A stretch of 64,000 bases of DNA. Source: UBA5195 sp034432755 (GTDB taxonomy: Bacteria > Chloroflexota > Anaerolineae > Anaerolineales > Villigracilaceae). Made by a program: the position numbers and the translations under genes. The DNA is taken from contig DAOUBQ010000094.1 in NCBI GenBank assembly GCA_034432755.1, positions 34,131 through 98,130 of the forward strand, written 5' to 3'. How positions within the stretch are numbered: position 1 is the first letter of the stretch; every line of letters starts with the position of its first letter. Positions 18,077-26,064 of this stretch are shown here, piece after piece. The notes beneath the pieces were generated by a model, which was given only the letters and a program-made list of their open reading frames with translations, had not been told where the DNA came from and ran no database searches.

Positions 18077-18151
18077 ACATTCGACATTTGGGATTCGGTA
18101 CTTGATATTCGAACCACTGAACACTGATGACTGAAAACTGGATACTGAACC

Positions 18152-19048
18152 ATGCTCAACCGCTTTTTTGCCCTCTCCCGCACCACACACGGCCTCCTCG
18201 ATGTTGCTATGCCCGGGTTTACCGCCCTGCTCTGGCTGGGAAAATTCCCCGAATGGCCCGTCCTGCTACTCTCACTCCTGACCGCTTTCGCCGGTTATAC
18301 CGCCATTTACACCCTCAACGACCTGGCCGGAGTCAAAACCGACCGCGAAAAATTCGCCGGGGAAGGCACCAACCAGGGTTACTCGGTTGAAGCCTCGGCC
18401 ATGCGTTACCCGCTGGCCCAAAACATCCTGACCACGCGCCAGGGCTGGGCCTGGTTCGGATTCTGGTACGCGCTTGCCCTGGCCGGGGCTTATTTCCTTA
18501 ACCCGGTCATCGTCTTCATTGTCATCGCCGCCGCCGTGTTAGAAGTCATCTACTGCCGCCTGCTCAAAGTGACCTACTGGCGCACCCTGGTTAGCGGATT
18601 GGTGAAATCGGCCGGGCCGGTCTCTGCCGTTTTCGTGGTGGAGCCAAAACCAGCCCTTCCCCTGCTCTTACTCATGCTGGCGTGGCTCATGCTGTGGGAA
18701 ATTGGCGGGCAGAACATTCCCGCCGATTGGAACGATGTGGAAGAAGACAGACGTGTGGGCGCAAAAACCATTCCGCTCACCTTTGGGCCACAGCGCGCCG
18801 GGCTGATTGTGGTCATCACCCTCACACTCACCACCCTGGTCAGTTTATTCTTGCCGATCATCTCGCCCCTGCCGCTCGGCTGGCCTTACCTGGTTGCCAG
18901 CGGATTGGCCGGGCTGTACCTGCTCATCTTGCCAGGCCTGCACCTTTATCAAAAGCGCGAAAGCCGCCAGGCCGCGCGGCTGTTTGACCGCGCCAGTTAT
19001 TACCCTCTGGCGCAATTGACGATTATGACGATATTTGTGCTTCTCTAA
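18152..19048 (+). CDS. UbiA-family prenyltransferase (EboC-like)
   Basis: The 298-residue protein has about eight membrane helices and both aspartate-rich UbiA motifs: NDLAGVKTD (residues 56-64) and DWNDVEEDRRVGAKTIP in the second half. These bind the prenyl diphosphate through Mg. It should attach a polyprenyl chain to the small product of the upstream operon. The gap from the methyltransferase is 75 bases and contains ACTGATGACTGA-like repeat text. UbiA next to a sugar-phosphate cyclase and a TIM-barrel gene is the Ebo arrangement. Confidence 0.87.
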   Translation: MLNRFFALSRTTHGLLDVAMPGFTALLWLGKFPEWPVLLLSLLTAFAGYTAIYTLNDLAGVKTDREKFAGEGTNQGYSVEASAMRYPLAQNILTTRQGWAWFGFWYALALAGAYFLNPVIVFIVIAAAVLEVIYCRLLKVTYWRTLVSGLVKSAGPVSAVFVVEPKPALPLLLLMLAWLMLWEIGGQNIPADWNDVEEDRRVGAKTIPLTFGPQRAGLIVVITLTLTTLVSLFLPIISPLPLGWPYLVASGLAGLYLLILPGLHLYQKRESRQAARLFDRASYYPLAQLTIMTIFVLL

Positions 19049-19088
19049 AAGACATCCCGAAGGGTGCAGAACCTTCGGGATGTCTTTT
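19047..19088. terminator. Bidirectional terminator between UbiA and a minus-strand gene
   Basis: A perfect 17-base stem (arms 19047-19063 and 19072-19088, core GACATCCCGAAGG) has A-rich and T-rich flanks on both sides, so it can end transcription from both the UbiA operon and the convergent methyltransferase gene, whose stop lies at its edge. Confidence 0.88.
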
Positions 19089-19639
19089 TATTTTTCCACC
19101 ACCACCCAGGCATTGTAACTTTCTACCTCCACGCTCACCTGCGCTTGGGGCGGAAAGTGAGAAATAATCTGCGGCGGGCTGATAAAATGACTGCGCATCA
19201 GCGCCAATTTCTCCACAATTGCCACAAACTTCACTGGCAGTGTACGAATATCCGGTTCTTCAATCACCAGCCGCCCGCCGGGTTGCAGAACGCGCCACAG
19301 TTCAGCAATGGTCTCACGCTGGTTGATGACGTGGTGTAAAGCATCCACCATGATAATGCGGGGGAAAGCGTTATCAGCAAAAGGCAGCCGCTCCGAAGGG
19401 GTGCGAACTGCCGTCAGCTGCTTTTGGCGCGACTGCGAGAGCATCCCAGCAGAGACATCCGCTACCACCACATCGCGAGTATACGGTTTGAGGGCCGCTG
19501 CCACCCGCCCTGTGCCGCCGCCCGCGTCGAGCAGCAGACCATCGGTGGGCAAATTCACCACCTTCAACATTAAATCGAGCCGCGAGAAGGGAATGGCGCG
19601 GTCGTAGAGCGGGGCAAGCAAATCAAAGTGGTCGAACAT
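19088..19639 (-). CDS. Class I SAM-dependent methyltransferase (UbiE-like)
   Basis: The 183-residue protein has SAM motif I (LLLDAGGGTGRVAAAL), motif II (VVVADVSAGML), the LPFADNAFPRIIMVDALHHV segment and PGGRLVIEEPDIRTL, close to UbiE/Methyltransf_11 proteins. The substrate is unknown. It is convergent to the UbiA operon and separated from comEA by 29 bases, so it may be read from the comEA side. It could belong functionally to the adjacent cluster, but the opposite strand argues for an independent role. Confidence 0.82.
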   Translation of the reverse strand: MFDHFDLLAPLYDRAIPFSRLDLMLKVVNLPTDGLLLDAGGGTGRVAAALKPYTRDVVVADVSAGMLSQSRQKQLTAVRTPSERLPFADNAFPRIIMVDALHHVINQRETIAELWRVLQPGGRLVIEEPDIRTLPVKFVAIVEKLALMRSHFISPPQIISHFPPQAQVSVEVESYNAWVVVEK

Positions 19640-19668
19640 GCTATTTGGATGCTCCAGACGGCTAAAAG

Positions 19669-20253
19669 TTACTCCACCGTCACATAGGGTCTGATTTTCT
19701 CCAGGGTTGCCGGGCCAATTCCAGGCACTTTTTGCAAGTCATCCACCCGCTGAAAAAGCCCATTCTCTTGGCGATAAGCAACAATTCGGCTGGCAATGGT
19801 CGGCCCAATGCCAGGAATGGTTTCGAGCAGGGCGGCATCGGCCGTGTTGATATTAATCAGACCGCCCACCGGCGGCGTGAGCGTAACCAGCAATCCGCTC
19901 CCGCCAATCACCAATTGCGGGGTGGGGACTTCTACGTTGCCAGGGATGTTAATCTGTTGACCGTCTTTCAGCCTCTCAGCCAGGTTCAACTTGTCTAATT
20001 CTGCGCCTTCCAGCAAACCGCCCGCCGCAGCAATCACTTCTACCAGGCGGCTATCACGCGGCACCTCGTAAACGCCCGGTCGCTCGACCGCACCGGTAAT
20101 ATATACTGAAATCGGCTCTGGCGTAGAGGAGGGCATCAGTTCTACTTTTTGACCGGAGGGCGCGCGCGTGGTGAGATAGAGCAACCCGCCAATCAGCAGG
20201 CCAAGCACAGCGCCAAAAACCACGCCGAGGGCAATTTCAAAGACTTTTCGCAT
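19669..20253 (-). CDS. comEA: ComEA-like DNA-binding competence protein
   Basis: The 194-residue protein has one N-terminal membrane helix (ALGVVFGAVLGLLIGGLLYL), an SLBB domain (ISVYITGAVERPGVYEVPRDSRLVEVIAAAGG), and a C-terminal double helix-hairpin-helix (GLININTADAALLETIPGIGPTIASRIVAYR and VDDLQKVPGIGPATLEKIRPYV). This is the ComEA layout, binding incoming DNA outside the membrane during uptake. The ComEC channel gene is not adjacent. It lies 3 bases after the GNAT stop in the same operon. Confidence 0.9.
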   Translation of the reverse strand: MRKVFEIALGVVFGAVLGLLIGGLLYLTTRAPSGQKVELMPSSTPEPISVYITGAVERPGVYEVPRDSRLVEVIAAAGGLLEGAELDKLNLAERLKDGQQINIPGNVEVPTPQLVIGGSGLLVTLTPPVGGLININTADAALLETIPGIGPTIASRIVAYRQENGLFQRVDDLQKVPGIGPATLEKIRPYVTVE

Positions 20254-20256
20254 GGT

Positions 20257-20694
20257 TCAATCTACCTTCATGACCAACATGGTTTCGTTCAGCAATTTTC
20301 CCACAATTCCCGCCAAACGGCTCAAACGGCGAAAATAGGGCGGCATTTCATCAAGCCGGAGAACCCGAAAGCCGAATTTCTCATAGAACGGGCCAAGCGC
20401 GCCGCGGCAGGTCAGGTAAAGCGGACGCGGAGCTTTCGCCATCAAGGCCTGAATGATGAGCCGCGCCACACCCTTGCCGCGCCAGGCAGGGACAACCGCA
20501 AGCGAGGCCAGTTCAAGCGAGCCGTCAGAGTGCGGTTTCAATTGTCCGCAGCCAATGAACCCTCCAGCGAGTGACTCTGCCACAATAAAGCGACTCCAAT
20601 CCAGCCCCAGCGGGTTGATTCCGGTTTGACGGACCAGCGCCCGAATGGCCGGGAAATCCGCTTTAACGGCCTCACGCAGTTTCACGTCATCCAA
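20257..20694 (-). CDS. GNAT-family N-acetyltransferase
   Basis: The C-terminal GNAT core is clear: LELASLAVVPAWRGKGVARLIIQALMAKA and LGPFYEKFGFRVL. No ATG fits the start. The TTG at 20694 is preferred because GGGAGG lies 5 bases before it; a TTG at 20721 and a GTG at 20685 are alternatives. The gene overlaps the end of the CPBP gene and precedes comEA by 3 bases, so the three are coupled. The substrate is unknown. Confidence 0.8.
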   Translation of the reverse strand: MDDVKLREAVKADFPAIRALVRQTGINPLGLDWSRFIVAESLAGGFIGCGQLKPHSDGSLELASLAVVPAWRGKGVARLIIQALMAKAPRPLYLTCRGALGPFYEKFGFRVLRLDEMPPYFRRLSRLAGIVGKLLNETMLVMKVD

Positions 20695-21304
20695 AGAAAC
20701 CTCCCGCCGATAGTACGACAAAAGTGAAAATCGCCCAGTGAATCAGGAACGGGTATAGAAAAGATTCCGTCCGCCAGGCAATCCAGCCGAAGGCGAACCC
20801 ACCAAAAATGGTCGAGAGTGTCTCCACTTCGGGCTTGCCAAAATGCGCAATTGCAAACGGTACGGCTTGCAGCCAAAGCGCATCTGGCCCAAATTTGCGG
20901 GCGTAGCCAAATAAAATCCAGCCGCGAAAGAGGAATTCCCAGCCGACCAGGTCGAGGAAAGTATACATCGGAAGGGTGGGTTTGAGCAAAGGGCGATAAT
21001 AGTCTTGCATGGCAGGATTTGCCTTGACGACGAACCACAGCACCGGTAAGATGAAAACCAGTGCGCCGACCGTCAAAACCAATCCGGCCTTCCAATCGCC
21101 AATCTGAAACCCATACTCCTTGGGGTTTTCGCGGAACACGAACAGGATGATTGCCATCGGCAAGACCAGGAACAATAGAACACCACTGGCAGGCCGCCAG
21201 GCGGTGTGATAATGCGCCACCGTCAGCGCCAGGGTGCTGACGACAGTGATGGCGACGATTTTGAGGTCGAATCGCAAGTTGGCGTGGAAAAGATGACGCA
21301 GCAT
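20687..21304 (-). CDS. CPBP-family intramembrane metalloprotease
   Basis: The protein is 205 residues from the ATG at 21304; a GTG at 21322 adds six. It has about six membrane helices and the three CPBP/Abi motifs: a GWEFLFRG box, FAIAHFGKPEVET and FLIHW. The first glutamate of the usual EExxxR box is tryptophan here, while the second glutamate, the arginine and both histidines are kept. CPBP proteins process prenylated or small peptides and some protect against self-made bacteriocins. Operon partners are a GNAT and ComEA. Confidence 0.83.
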   Translation of the reverse strand: MLRHLFHANLRFDLKIVAITVVSTLALTVAHYHTAWRPASGVLLFLVLPMAIILFVFRENPKEYGFQIGDWKAGLVLTVGALVFILPVLWFVVKANPAMQDYYRPLLKPTLPMYTFLDLVGWEFLFRGWILFGYARKFGPDALWLQAVPFAIAHFGKPEVETLSTIFGGFAFGWIAWRTESFLYPFLIHWAIFTFVVLSAGGFFG

Positions 21305-21385
21305 AGGCGGTTTCAGGTACACAGTACGAAAAACGCGCCTTTTGCTGGCGCGCTTGGGGAAACCACCGGCAAAATAAATTTCACC

Positions 21386-21742
21386 CTACAAACCAGGATT
21401 GACCCACACATAGCCGTCTTCCACTTTGGTGGCATAGACTTTGAGAGCTTTCTCGCGCGAGATGGCTCCCAAAATCCGCCCCAGGCCAGGCGGCCAGGGC
21501 GACCATTCTTTGACGTTCCCGGTTTTCAAGTCGAATGCGGAATGGTGAAACGGACAGATAATACCGCAATCCTCTGTGACCGTTCCCAGGTTGAGCGGAA
21601 AACGCATGTGTGGGCAGGCGTTATCAACTGCCAGGAATTCGTTTTTGAAGCGCAACACCAGCACCTTGCGCCCGCCCAACGAGGCAACCTTGCGGGTGTT
21701 ATCGAGAAATTCGGATTCTAAAGCGACTTTGTGCCAGTCCAT
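21386..21742 (-). CDS. Rieske [2Fe-2S] ferredoxin-like protein
   Basis: The 118-residue soluble protein has both Rieske cluster motifs: CPHMRFPL (Cys-X-His) and CPFHHSAFD (Cys-X2-His), 17 residues apart, followed by the typical WPPGLGRI and LKVYATKVEDGYVWV strands. It is likely an electron-transfer partner of an oxygenase or nitrite-reductase small subunit-like protein. No oxygenase gene is nearby. Its stop codon TAG is provided by a GTAGGG palindrome-like element (21370-21389). Confidence 0.9.
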   Translation of the reverse strand: MDWHKVALESEFLDNTRKVASLGGRKVLVLRFKNEFLAVDNACPHMRFPLNLGTVTEDCGIICPFHHSAFDLKTGNVKEWSPWPPGLGRILGAISREKALKVYATKVEDGYVWVNPGL

Positions 21743-21774
21743 CTTTCACCTTGCAGCTTTTATCTTAGATAAGT

Positions 21775-22575
21775 TTACCAGTTTTGGCGGATTTTTTCCA
21801 AAAACTCCAGCGCCGCCAGCCAAAACGGAGACTCGAGTCCCTTCTCGATTTCCAAATCGTGACCGGTCTCGAAGCGCATGAACTGGAATTCGGGATGCGC
21901 CGCCAACACTGGGGGAATTTCGGCATCTTGCAACAGTCCGCCTTTTTCGGGGCTGGCTTGGGTCAGCAACACCGGGCAACGAATGCGGTCGAAATCGACA
22001 TTTCTGATATCGGCGAAAAACTCACCCACCCGGCCCGCGGCATGGTAATCCATCACATGCGGGTCGAGCAGCGACATCTCCTCGGCCTGGGCAGGCGGCA
22101 AACCGCGCCGAATTAACTCATCCACCGGTCGCCCGGCCAGTTTGCGGCGCAGGCCAAAGAGTTTGACGTTGCGGCGGCTGTTCATCGTCTCGATGTGCAT
22201 GGCAAGGTCGAAGGAGGTATCCCCCGTGACCACAGCGCGCACTCTTTGGGGGAAATTCTGTGCCAAGTGCAGGGCAATCGAGCCGCCCATCGAATGACCG
22301 AGCAAAATCGCCGGTTCGGAGGTGAAATATTCCAGCACGGCGGCGCCATCCCGATAAAAGCCATCCGCCGAGTAGCCAGGCGTGCGCCCCGATTGGCCGT
22401 GTCCACGAAAATCGAATGCGACGACATGCCATTGGGGGGCCAGGAACGGCAAAATAGACTGAAAAACCTGCCAGCGGTTGGTAAAACCGTGCAAAAGCAA
22501 CAGCAAAGGCCCGTTTGCGGGGCCTGCGGCCAGGTTCAGGGTCAGGTTACCAGTAATCAGTGGGAATTCGCGCAT
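21775..22575 (-). CDS. Alpha/beta-fold hydrolase
   Basis: The 266-residue protein has the oxyanion segment LLLLHGFTNRWQVF, the FDFRGHGQSG motif and nucleophile elbow GHSMGG, with later acidic and histidine residues (late FETGHDLE) completing a probable Ser-Asp-His triad. It is probably a cytoplasmic esterase or lipase-like enzyme. It lies 32 bases upstream of the Rieske gene on the same strand. The substrate is not predictable. Confidence 0.88.
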   Translation of the reverse strand: MREFPLITGNLTLNLAAGPANGPLLLLLHGFTNRWQVFQSILPFLAPQWHVVAFDFRGHGQSGRTPGYSADGFYRDGAAVLEYFTSEPAILLGHSMGGSIALHLAQNFPQRVRAVVTGDTSFDLAMHIETMNSRRNVKLFGLRRKLAGRPVDELIRRGLPPAQAEEMSLLDPHVMDYHAAGRVGEFFADIRNVDFDRIRCPVLLTQASPEKGGLLQDAEIPPVLAAHPEFQFMRFETGHDLEIEKGLESPFWLAALEFLEKIRQNW

Positions 22576-22589
22576 GAGAAGTTTGTTTC

Positions 22590-22621
22590 AAGTAGTGGCG
22601 CGGTGAACGCGCCCCCTACTT
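22590..22621. repeat. GTAG...CTAC palindromic REP-like element
   Basis: AAGTAG (22590-22595) and CTACTT (22616-22621) bracket GGCGCG and CGCGCC arms. On the minus strand the right-hand CTA is the TAG stop of the DUF2905 gene, so the element begins inside that gene's last codons and fills the gap to the hydrolase start. Confidence 0.75.
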
Positions 22622-22843
22622 GTTCAAAAATCGCCCGATGAGATTCAGCAGCACCGTCAGTACGACCGAAACCAAAATGGATGTTGCCAGTGGGAAGTAA
22701 AACGAACCATGCTGGCCCTCGATGCGGATGTCGCCGGGCAGGCGCCCAAGCGGCAGGCCAAATCTCCCGCCCAGGAACAGCGCCCCGCCAACCAGGAACA
22801 GGAGAATGCCAGCAAACATCAGGAAGCGGCCAATAGATTCCAT
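22616..22843 (-). CDS. DUF2905 small membrane protein
   Basis: The 75-residue protein is read from the ATG at 22843 (MESIGRFLMFAGI); an upstream extension to 22885 lacks support. It has two helices separated by the conserved RFGLPLGRLPGDIRIEGQHGSFYFPL segment that defines DUF2905. The function is unknown; the family is often next to ruvB and queA in genomes, which agrees with ruvB just upstream here. Its stop codon lies inside a palindromic repeat. Confidence 0.85.
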   Translation of the reverse strand: MESIGRFLMFAGILLFLVGGALFLGGRFGLPLGRLPGDIRIEGQHGSFYFPLATSILVSVVLTVLLNLIGRFLNK

Positions 22844-22901
22844 AATTTTAGACGATAGACAATGAACGATAGACCGTCCAGACACGGTCTGCGGTTTACT
22901 C

Positions 22902-23930
22902 TTAAAGGAGCCTAGGCTGCGCTCCGTCTTCGGGATAGGCTGCCCCTAAATGACTATACGCTAATTTCGTTGCCACGCGGCCTTGCGGGGTGCGGTCGAG
23001 GAAGCCCAACTGCAAAAGATACGGCTCCACCACGTCCATGATGGTGTCGGCTTCCTCGCTGATGGCGGCGGCAATGGTGTTGAGACCGACCGGGCCGCCG
23101 TTGTACTTCTCGATGATGGCCTTCAGCACGCGTCGGTCCACATCGTCCAGGCCGAGCGGGTCAACCTGCATCAGGTCGAGCGCCAGGGCGGCCATTGGGC
23201 GGGTGATATGTCCCTGGCCGCGCACCTGGGCATAATCGCGGGCGCGGCGCAGCAGGCGCAGGGCAATGCGGGGCGTGCCGCGTGCCCGGCGGGCTATCTC
23301 TGTCACGCCATCCGGGTCGGCTTGCACTTTAAGCATGGAGGCGGCACGGCGGACGATGGATTCCATCGCCGGTTGGTCGTAGTAATCGAGCCGGTAGACG
23401 GCCCCGAAACGGGCGCGCAACGGAGCGGTGACCAATGCCAGGCGAGTGGTGGCTCCGATAACGGTAAAACGCGGCAGTTTGAGCCGGATGGAACGCGCGG
23501 AAGGCCCCTTGCCGATGATAATATCGAGGGCGAAATCTTCCATCGCCGGGTAAAGGACTTCTTCCACCGCCCTGCCAAGCCGATGAATCTCGTCAATGAA
23601 CAAGACATCTCCCGCCCGTAAGTTGGTGAGAATGGCCGCTAAATCACCCGCACGCTCAATGGCCGGGCCGGAGGTGATTTTGATGTTAACCTCCATCTCG
23701 TTGGCAAGAACGTGCGCCAGGGTGGTCTTGCCCAGGCCGGGTGGCCCGTAAAACAAGACGTGGTCCAGGGCTTCGCCGCGCTGCCTGGCCGCCGCAATCA
23801 GAATCGCCAGGTTTTCTTTGACCTGGTCCTGACCAATTAAGTCGGTCAGTTTTTGTGGGCGCAGGGCATGGTCAATGCGGTCATCGGGCTTGGCTTCGGG
23901 GGTGACAGCGCGATTTTTGGGGTCGGTCAT
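22902..23930 (-). CDS. ruvB: Holliday junction branch-migration ATPase RuvB
   Basis: The 342-residue protein is read from the ATG at 23930; the longer frame to 24041 lies upstream of its -10 box. Walker A is FYGPPGLGKTTLA, Walker B VLFIDEIHRL, sensor 1 TVIGATTR, the arginine finger region APLRARFG, and the RuvB winged-helix domain ends with VEPYLLQLGFLDRTPQGRVAT. It drives branch migration with RuvA during recombination. The mRNA appears leaderless: TATAAT is six bases before the ATG and no ribosome site exists. ruvA and ruvC are not adjacent. Confidence 0.95.
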   Translation of the reverse strand: MTDPKNRAVTPEAKPDDRIDHALRPQKLTDLIGQDQVKENLAILIAAARQRGEALDHVLFYGPPGLGKTTLAHVLANEMEVNIKITSGPAIERAGDLAAILTNLRAGDVLFIDEIHRLGRAVEEVLYPAMEDFALDIIIGKGPSARSIRLKLPRFTVIGATTRLALVTAPLRARFGAVYRLDYYDQPAMESIVRRAASMLKVQADPDGVTEIARRARGTPRIALRLLRRARDYAQVRGQGHITRPMAALALDLMQVDPLGLDDVDRRVLKAIIEKYNGGPVGLNTIAAAISEEADTIMDVVEPYLLQLGFLDRTPQGRVATKLAYSHLGAAYPEDGAQPRLL

Positions 23931-23936
23931 GGGGCA

Positions 23937-23966
23937 ATTATACTTCGAGCGAAGATAATTTGTCGG
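23937..23966 (-). promoter_or_regulatory. Leaderless promoter of ruvB
   Basis: On the minus strand TATAAT (23942-23937) lies exactly 6 bases before the ATG, with CCGACA (23966-23961) as weak -35 box at 18-base spacing. Transcription should start at or next to the A of the ATG. Confidence 0.65.
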
Positions 23967-24017
23967 TTGAAAGATTCGCGTCGAAACGGTATACTTTTTG
24001 ATACATCCATTTAGAAT

Positions 24018-24266
24018 CTTGAGTTTAGAGTTCGTTTGCAATCAAAACCTTTTGGACGCGGATTACACGGAATCTCACGGATTTTTCTTAAAAAATCCGT
24101 GTAATTCGCGGTTCGATTAATATTTTTTGCAAAGCCAAAACAAACGAACCGTCAAGTGTAAATCCGCCGAATCCGTGAAATCCGTGTGCGGGTTTTGGGT
24201 TGTTCGCGCCAAGAAATCTATATTTTTTGTCTTTCAGGACGAATCAAAATGAACTCTAAACTCAAG
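24018..24266. repeat. MITE-like element bounded by 16-bp perfect inverted repeats
   Basis: The arm at 24018-24033 (CTTGAGTTTAGAGTTC) is the exact reverse complement of 24251-24266. The 217 bases between hold internal palindromes: CACGGATTTTT/AAAAATCCGTG near 24075-24110, and TTCGTTTG/CAAACGAA near 24031 and 24141. It fills most of the 356-base gene-free gap between ruvB and 24287. No coding frame is visible inside. Confidence 0.6.
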
Positions 24267-24286
24267 TTAGAATGAGATAAAGTTTT

Positions 24287-24616
24287 ATGGTGAGAAAAGT
24301 TTTTACGGGCATTTTCTACATTTTTCTCTCGGTCTGTCTGTTTGCCGGGGCAATTGGCAGCGCGATTTATAACCTGGATTCAAACAGCGCGTCTTCCTCA
24401 TCGTCATCCAGTTATTATTCCAACGATTCAGGCAGCAGTGACACGTGGAGCAGCTCAGATGAGAGCGGTTGGAGTTGGGGAAGCGACTCAGGCAGCGACA
24501 GTTGGAGCAATTCAGACAGTGGCAGTACAGGCAGCTGGGACAGCGGCTCAGACAGCGGTAGTTGGGAAAGTTGGGACAGCGGTTCAGATAGCGGCAGTTG
24601 GGAGAGCGATTGGTGA
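24287..24616 (+). CDS. Ser/Asp/Trp-rich low-complexity secreted or membrane-anchored protein
   Basis: The 109-residue protein has an N-terminal hydrophobic segment (IFYIFLSVCLFAGAIGSAIY) and then about 80 residues of S, D, G, W, E and N only, with imperfect repeats of the type SGSDSGSWESW. The DNA shows matching imperfect 36-39 bp repeats at 24520-24610. The remainder is strongly acidic and should be disordered outside the membrane. It is followed 9 bases later by a zinc-ribbon membrane protein with which it probably works. The function is unknown. Confidence 0.65.
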   Translation: MVRKVFTGIFYIFLSVCLFAGAIGSAIYNLDSNSASSSSSSSYYSNDSGSSDTWSSSDESGWSWGSDSGSDSWSNSDSGSTGSWDSGSDSGSWESWDSGSDSGSWESDW

Positions 24617-24625
24617 GGCGTGCAT

Positions 24626-25558
24626 ATGAAAAATGTAGTCGGTTCTCTGGTTTTGCTTGGGTGCGCAGGAATCTTTTTATTGGGCGTGTTTCCGCTCCCA
24701 ATTGGGCCGTTGGTGTGGGGCGTGGCCGGTTTGATTGCGCTCGGTCATGGCATTGAAGCAATCAAAGAGGCCGCATCGAGAGGCATAGAACCGCCCGGCC
24801 CGGTTGGCGCCTCGAAACCATCTCTCGCCGCGAAACCGGTGACTGTGCAACCGAGAGTTTCGGCAAACCCGTTCAAGTTCAACATCCCTGAGAACATTCC
24901 AACTAACCTGAAATGCCCCTCCTGCGGTGCGAGCATTGGCCCAACGACCCGCCAATGTGCTTACTGCGACTCGATTTTGCAGCCGGTGATTGACCTCCCC
25001 GACCCGGTTCACCTGGCCGGGCTGCAAGTGGGCGCCGGGGTGCGGGTATGCCTGCCAAACGGCGAGCGGGATTTCCGTGTGCAGGGGCGGGCCCTGATTG
25101 CCGAACTGTGGCAGGCCTCGCGCGGTCCCAATATCCCTTGGACCTTCACCGGTAACCTGTTTGCCGGGTTTGTGCTAGATGGAGCGGCCAGAGCCTATCT
25201 GTTGAACTGGCAAAATCGCTTTTACCTGTTTGAGAAACGCCAGAGCATTGATGATCAACATATCCAGCACTATTTTTTGCCGTATGCGCGCGCCTTCGGG
25301 CAGAGCGACCAGATGGGCAAGGTAGATTTTGAGTATGAGAGCCGCCGCTGGCGGATAGTAGACATTGGCCGCTCGCAGGTGATTTTCACCGAAGGCGAAG
25401 GCTTGCATATCCAACGCGGGGCCGAAGCGCGGTTTATTTACGCTCAGAGTGGAGATACGCACCTGTTGGTGGAGGATTACCGCTCTGGCGGCGGAGCGCA
25501 AGATACGCTTTGGAAAGGGTTAAGTGTAGCAGAACAAGAGATTGAGTATTCCTCGTAA
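24626..25558 (+). CDS. Membrane protein with zinc ribbon and DUF4178-like domain
   Basis: The 310-residue protein starts at the ATG at 24626, with GAGG at 24615-24618; a GTG lies two codons earlier. Two N-terminal helices are followed by a linker, a zinc ribbon (CPSCGASIGPTTRQCAYCDS) and a C-terminal beta-rich domain (GVRVCLPNGERDFRVQGRALI, WEYESRRWRI-like VDFEYESRRWRIVDIG) resembling DUF4178. It is probably co-transcribed with the Ser/Asp-rich protein. DUF4178 proteins often accompany PspA/membrane-stress or polyamine genes, but that link is not visible here. Confidence 0.6.
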   Translation: MKNVVGSLVLLGCAGIFLLGVFPLPIGPLVWGVAGLIALGHGIEAIKEAASRGIEPPGPVGASKPSLAAKPVTVQPRVSANPFKFNIPENIPTNLKCPSCGASIGPTTRQCAYCDSILQPVIDLPDPVHLAGLQVGAGVRVCLPNGERDFRVQGRALIAELWQASRGPNIPWTFTGNLFAGFVLDGAARAYLLNWQNRFYLFEKRQSIDDQHIQHYFLPYARAFGQSDQMGKVDFEYESRRWRIVDIGRSQVIFTEGEGLHIQRGAEARFIYAQSGDTHLLVEDYRSGGGAQDTLWKGLSVAEQEIEYSS

Positions 25559-25608
25559 TTTGAGATTCGAAAATCGAGTATCGAATACCCACCCACAAGG
25601 AGACTTGC

Positions 25609-25932
25609 ATGAAGAAAATTCCCGCTTTGGTCTGGTTGTTGATTCTCGCCCTGGTCATTGGTCAGGGGCTATCGTATTTGGCCTCGCCCGAAGCATGGCG
25701 GGCATTCTTTAGCGCGCTGCCACGCATTTTGAGCATGATTGCCTTTTGGGGGCCGGTCATTGCCGTCATTTCCAGCCTGATAGTATGGGGCGTGCTGCGG
25801 CTGATGGGCTTCGAGTCGCTCGAAGCCATCCGCGTTGAATCGGTAGAACAGAACAACCCAGCCCCGGCCATCATTTTTGTTGGCACGTTGATTGCCAGCA
25901 TCCTGTTCCTGATGCTGGTCATCAAACCGTAA
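25609..25932 (+). CDS. Small integral membrane protein
   Basis: The 107-residue protein has three predicted helices (residues ~6-24, 40-63, 86-105) and no recognised motif. AAGGAG precedes its ATG. It ends 50 bases before a terminator and probably belongs with the two preceding membrane-protein genes. No function can be assigned. Confidence 0.6.
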   Translation: MKKIPALVWLLILALVIGQGLSYLASPEAWRAFFSALPRILSMIAFWGPVIAVISSLIVWGVLRLMGFESLEAIRVESVEQNNPAPAIIFVGTLIASILFLMLVIKP

Positions 25933-25990
25933 CGCGAGATTGCAGGCTGAAGCCTGCGGTACAGTATGACACAGACCAAGTACGAAATTT

Positions 25991-26016
25991 GCCAGCCAAG
26001 TCGGCTGGCTTTTTTC
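25991..26016 (+). terminator. Intrinsic terminator
   Basis: GCCAGCC (25991-25997) pairs with GGCTGGC (26003-26009) and is followed by seven T. It insulates the GntR/cyanophycinase locus from the upstream membrane-protein genes. Confidence 0.85.
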
Positions 26017-26035
26017 TTAAAAAATCGCTTTTTGC

Positions 26036-26064
26036 TTGACTCGGGCCTTAAAAAATGCTATTCT
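26036..26064 (+). promoter_or_regulatory. Promoter of the GntR/cyanophycinase operon
   Basis: TTGACT (26036-26041) and TATTCT (26059-26064) are spaced by 17 bases. The predicted start point falls inside the adjoining palindromic operator. Confidence 0.8.

Noticed and set aside
19064..20574. Plus-strand open frames opposite the methyltransferase, ComEA and GNAT genes
   Set aside because: They are antisense shadows with no domain similarity or ribosome sites.
24303..24761. Minus-strand frame opposite the Ser/Asp-rich gene
   Set aside because: Its Cys/Arg-rich repeats are the antisense of the Ser/Asp repeats, and no start signal exists.
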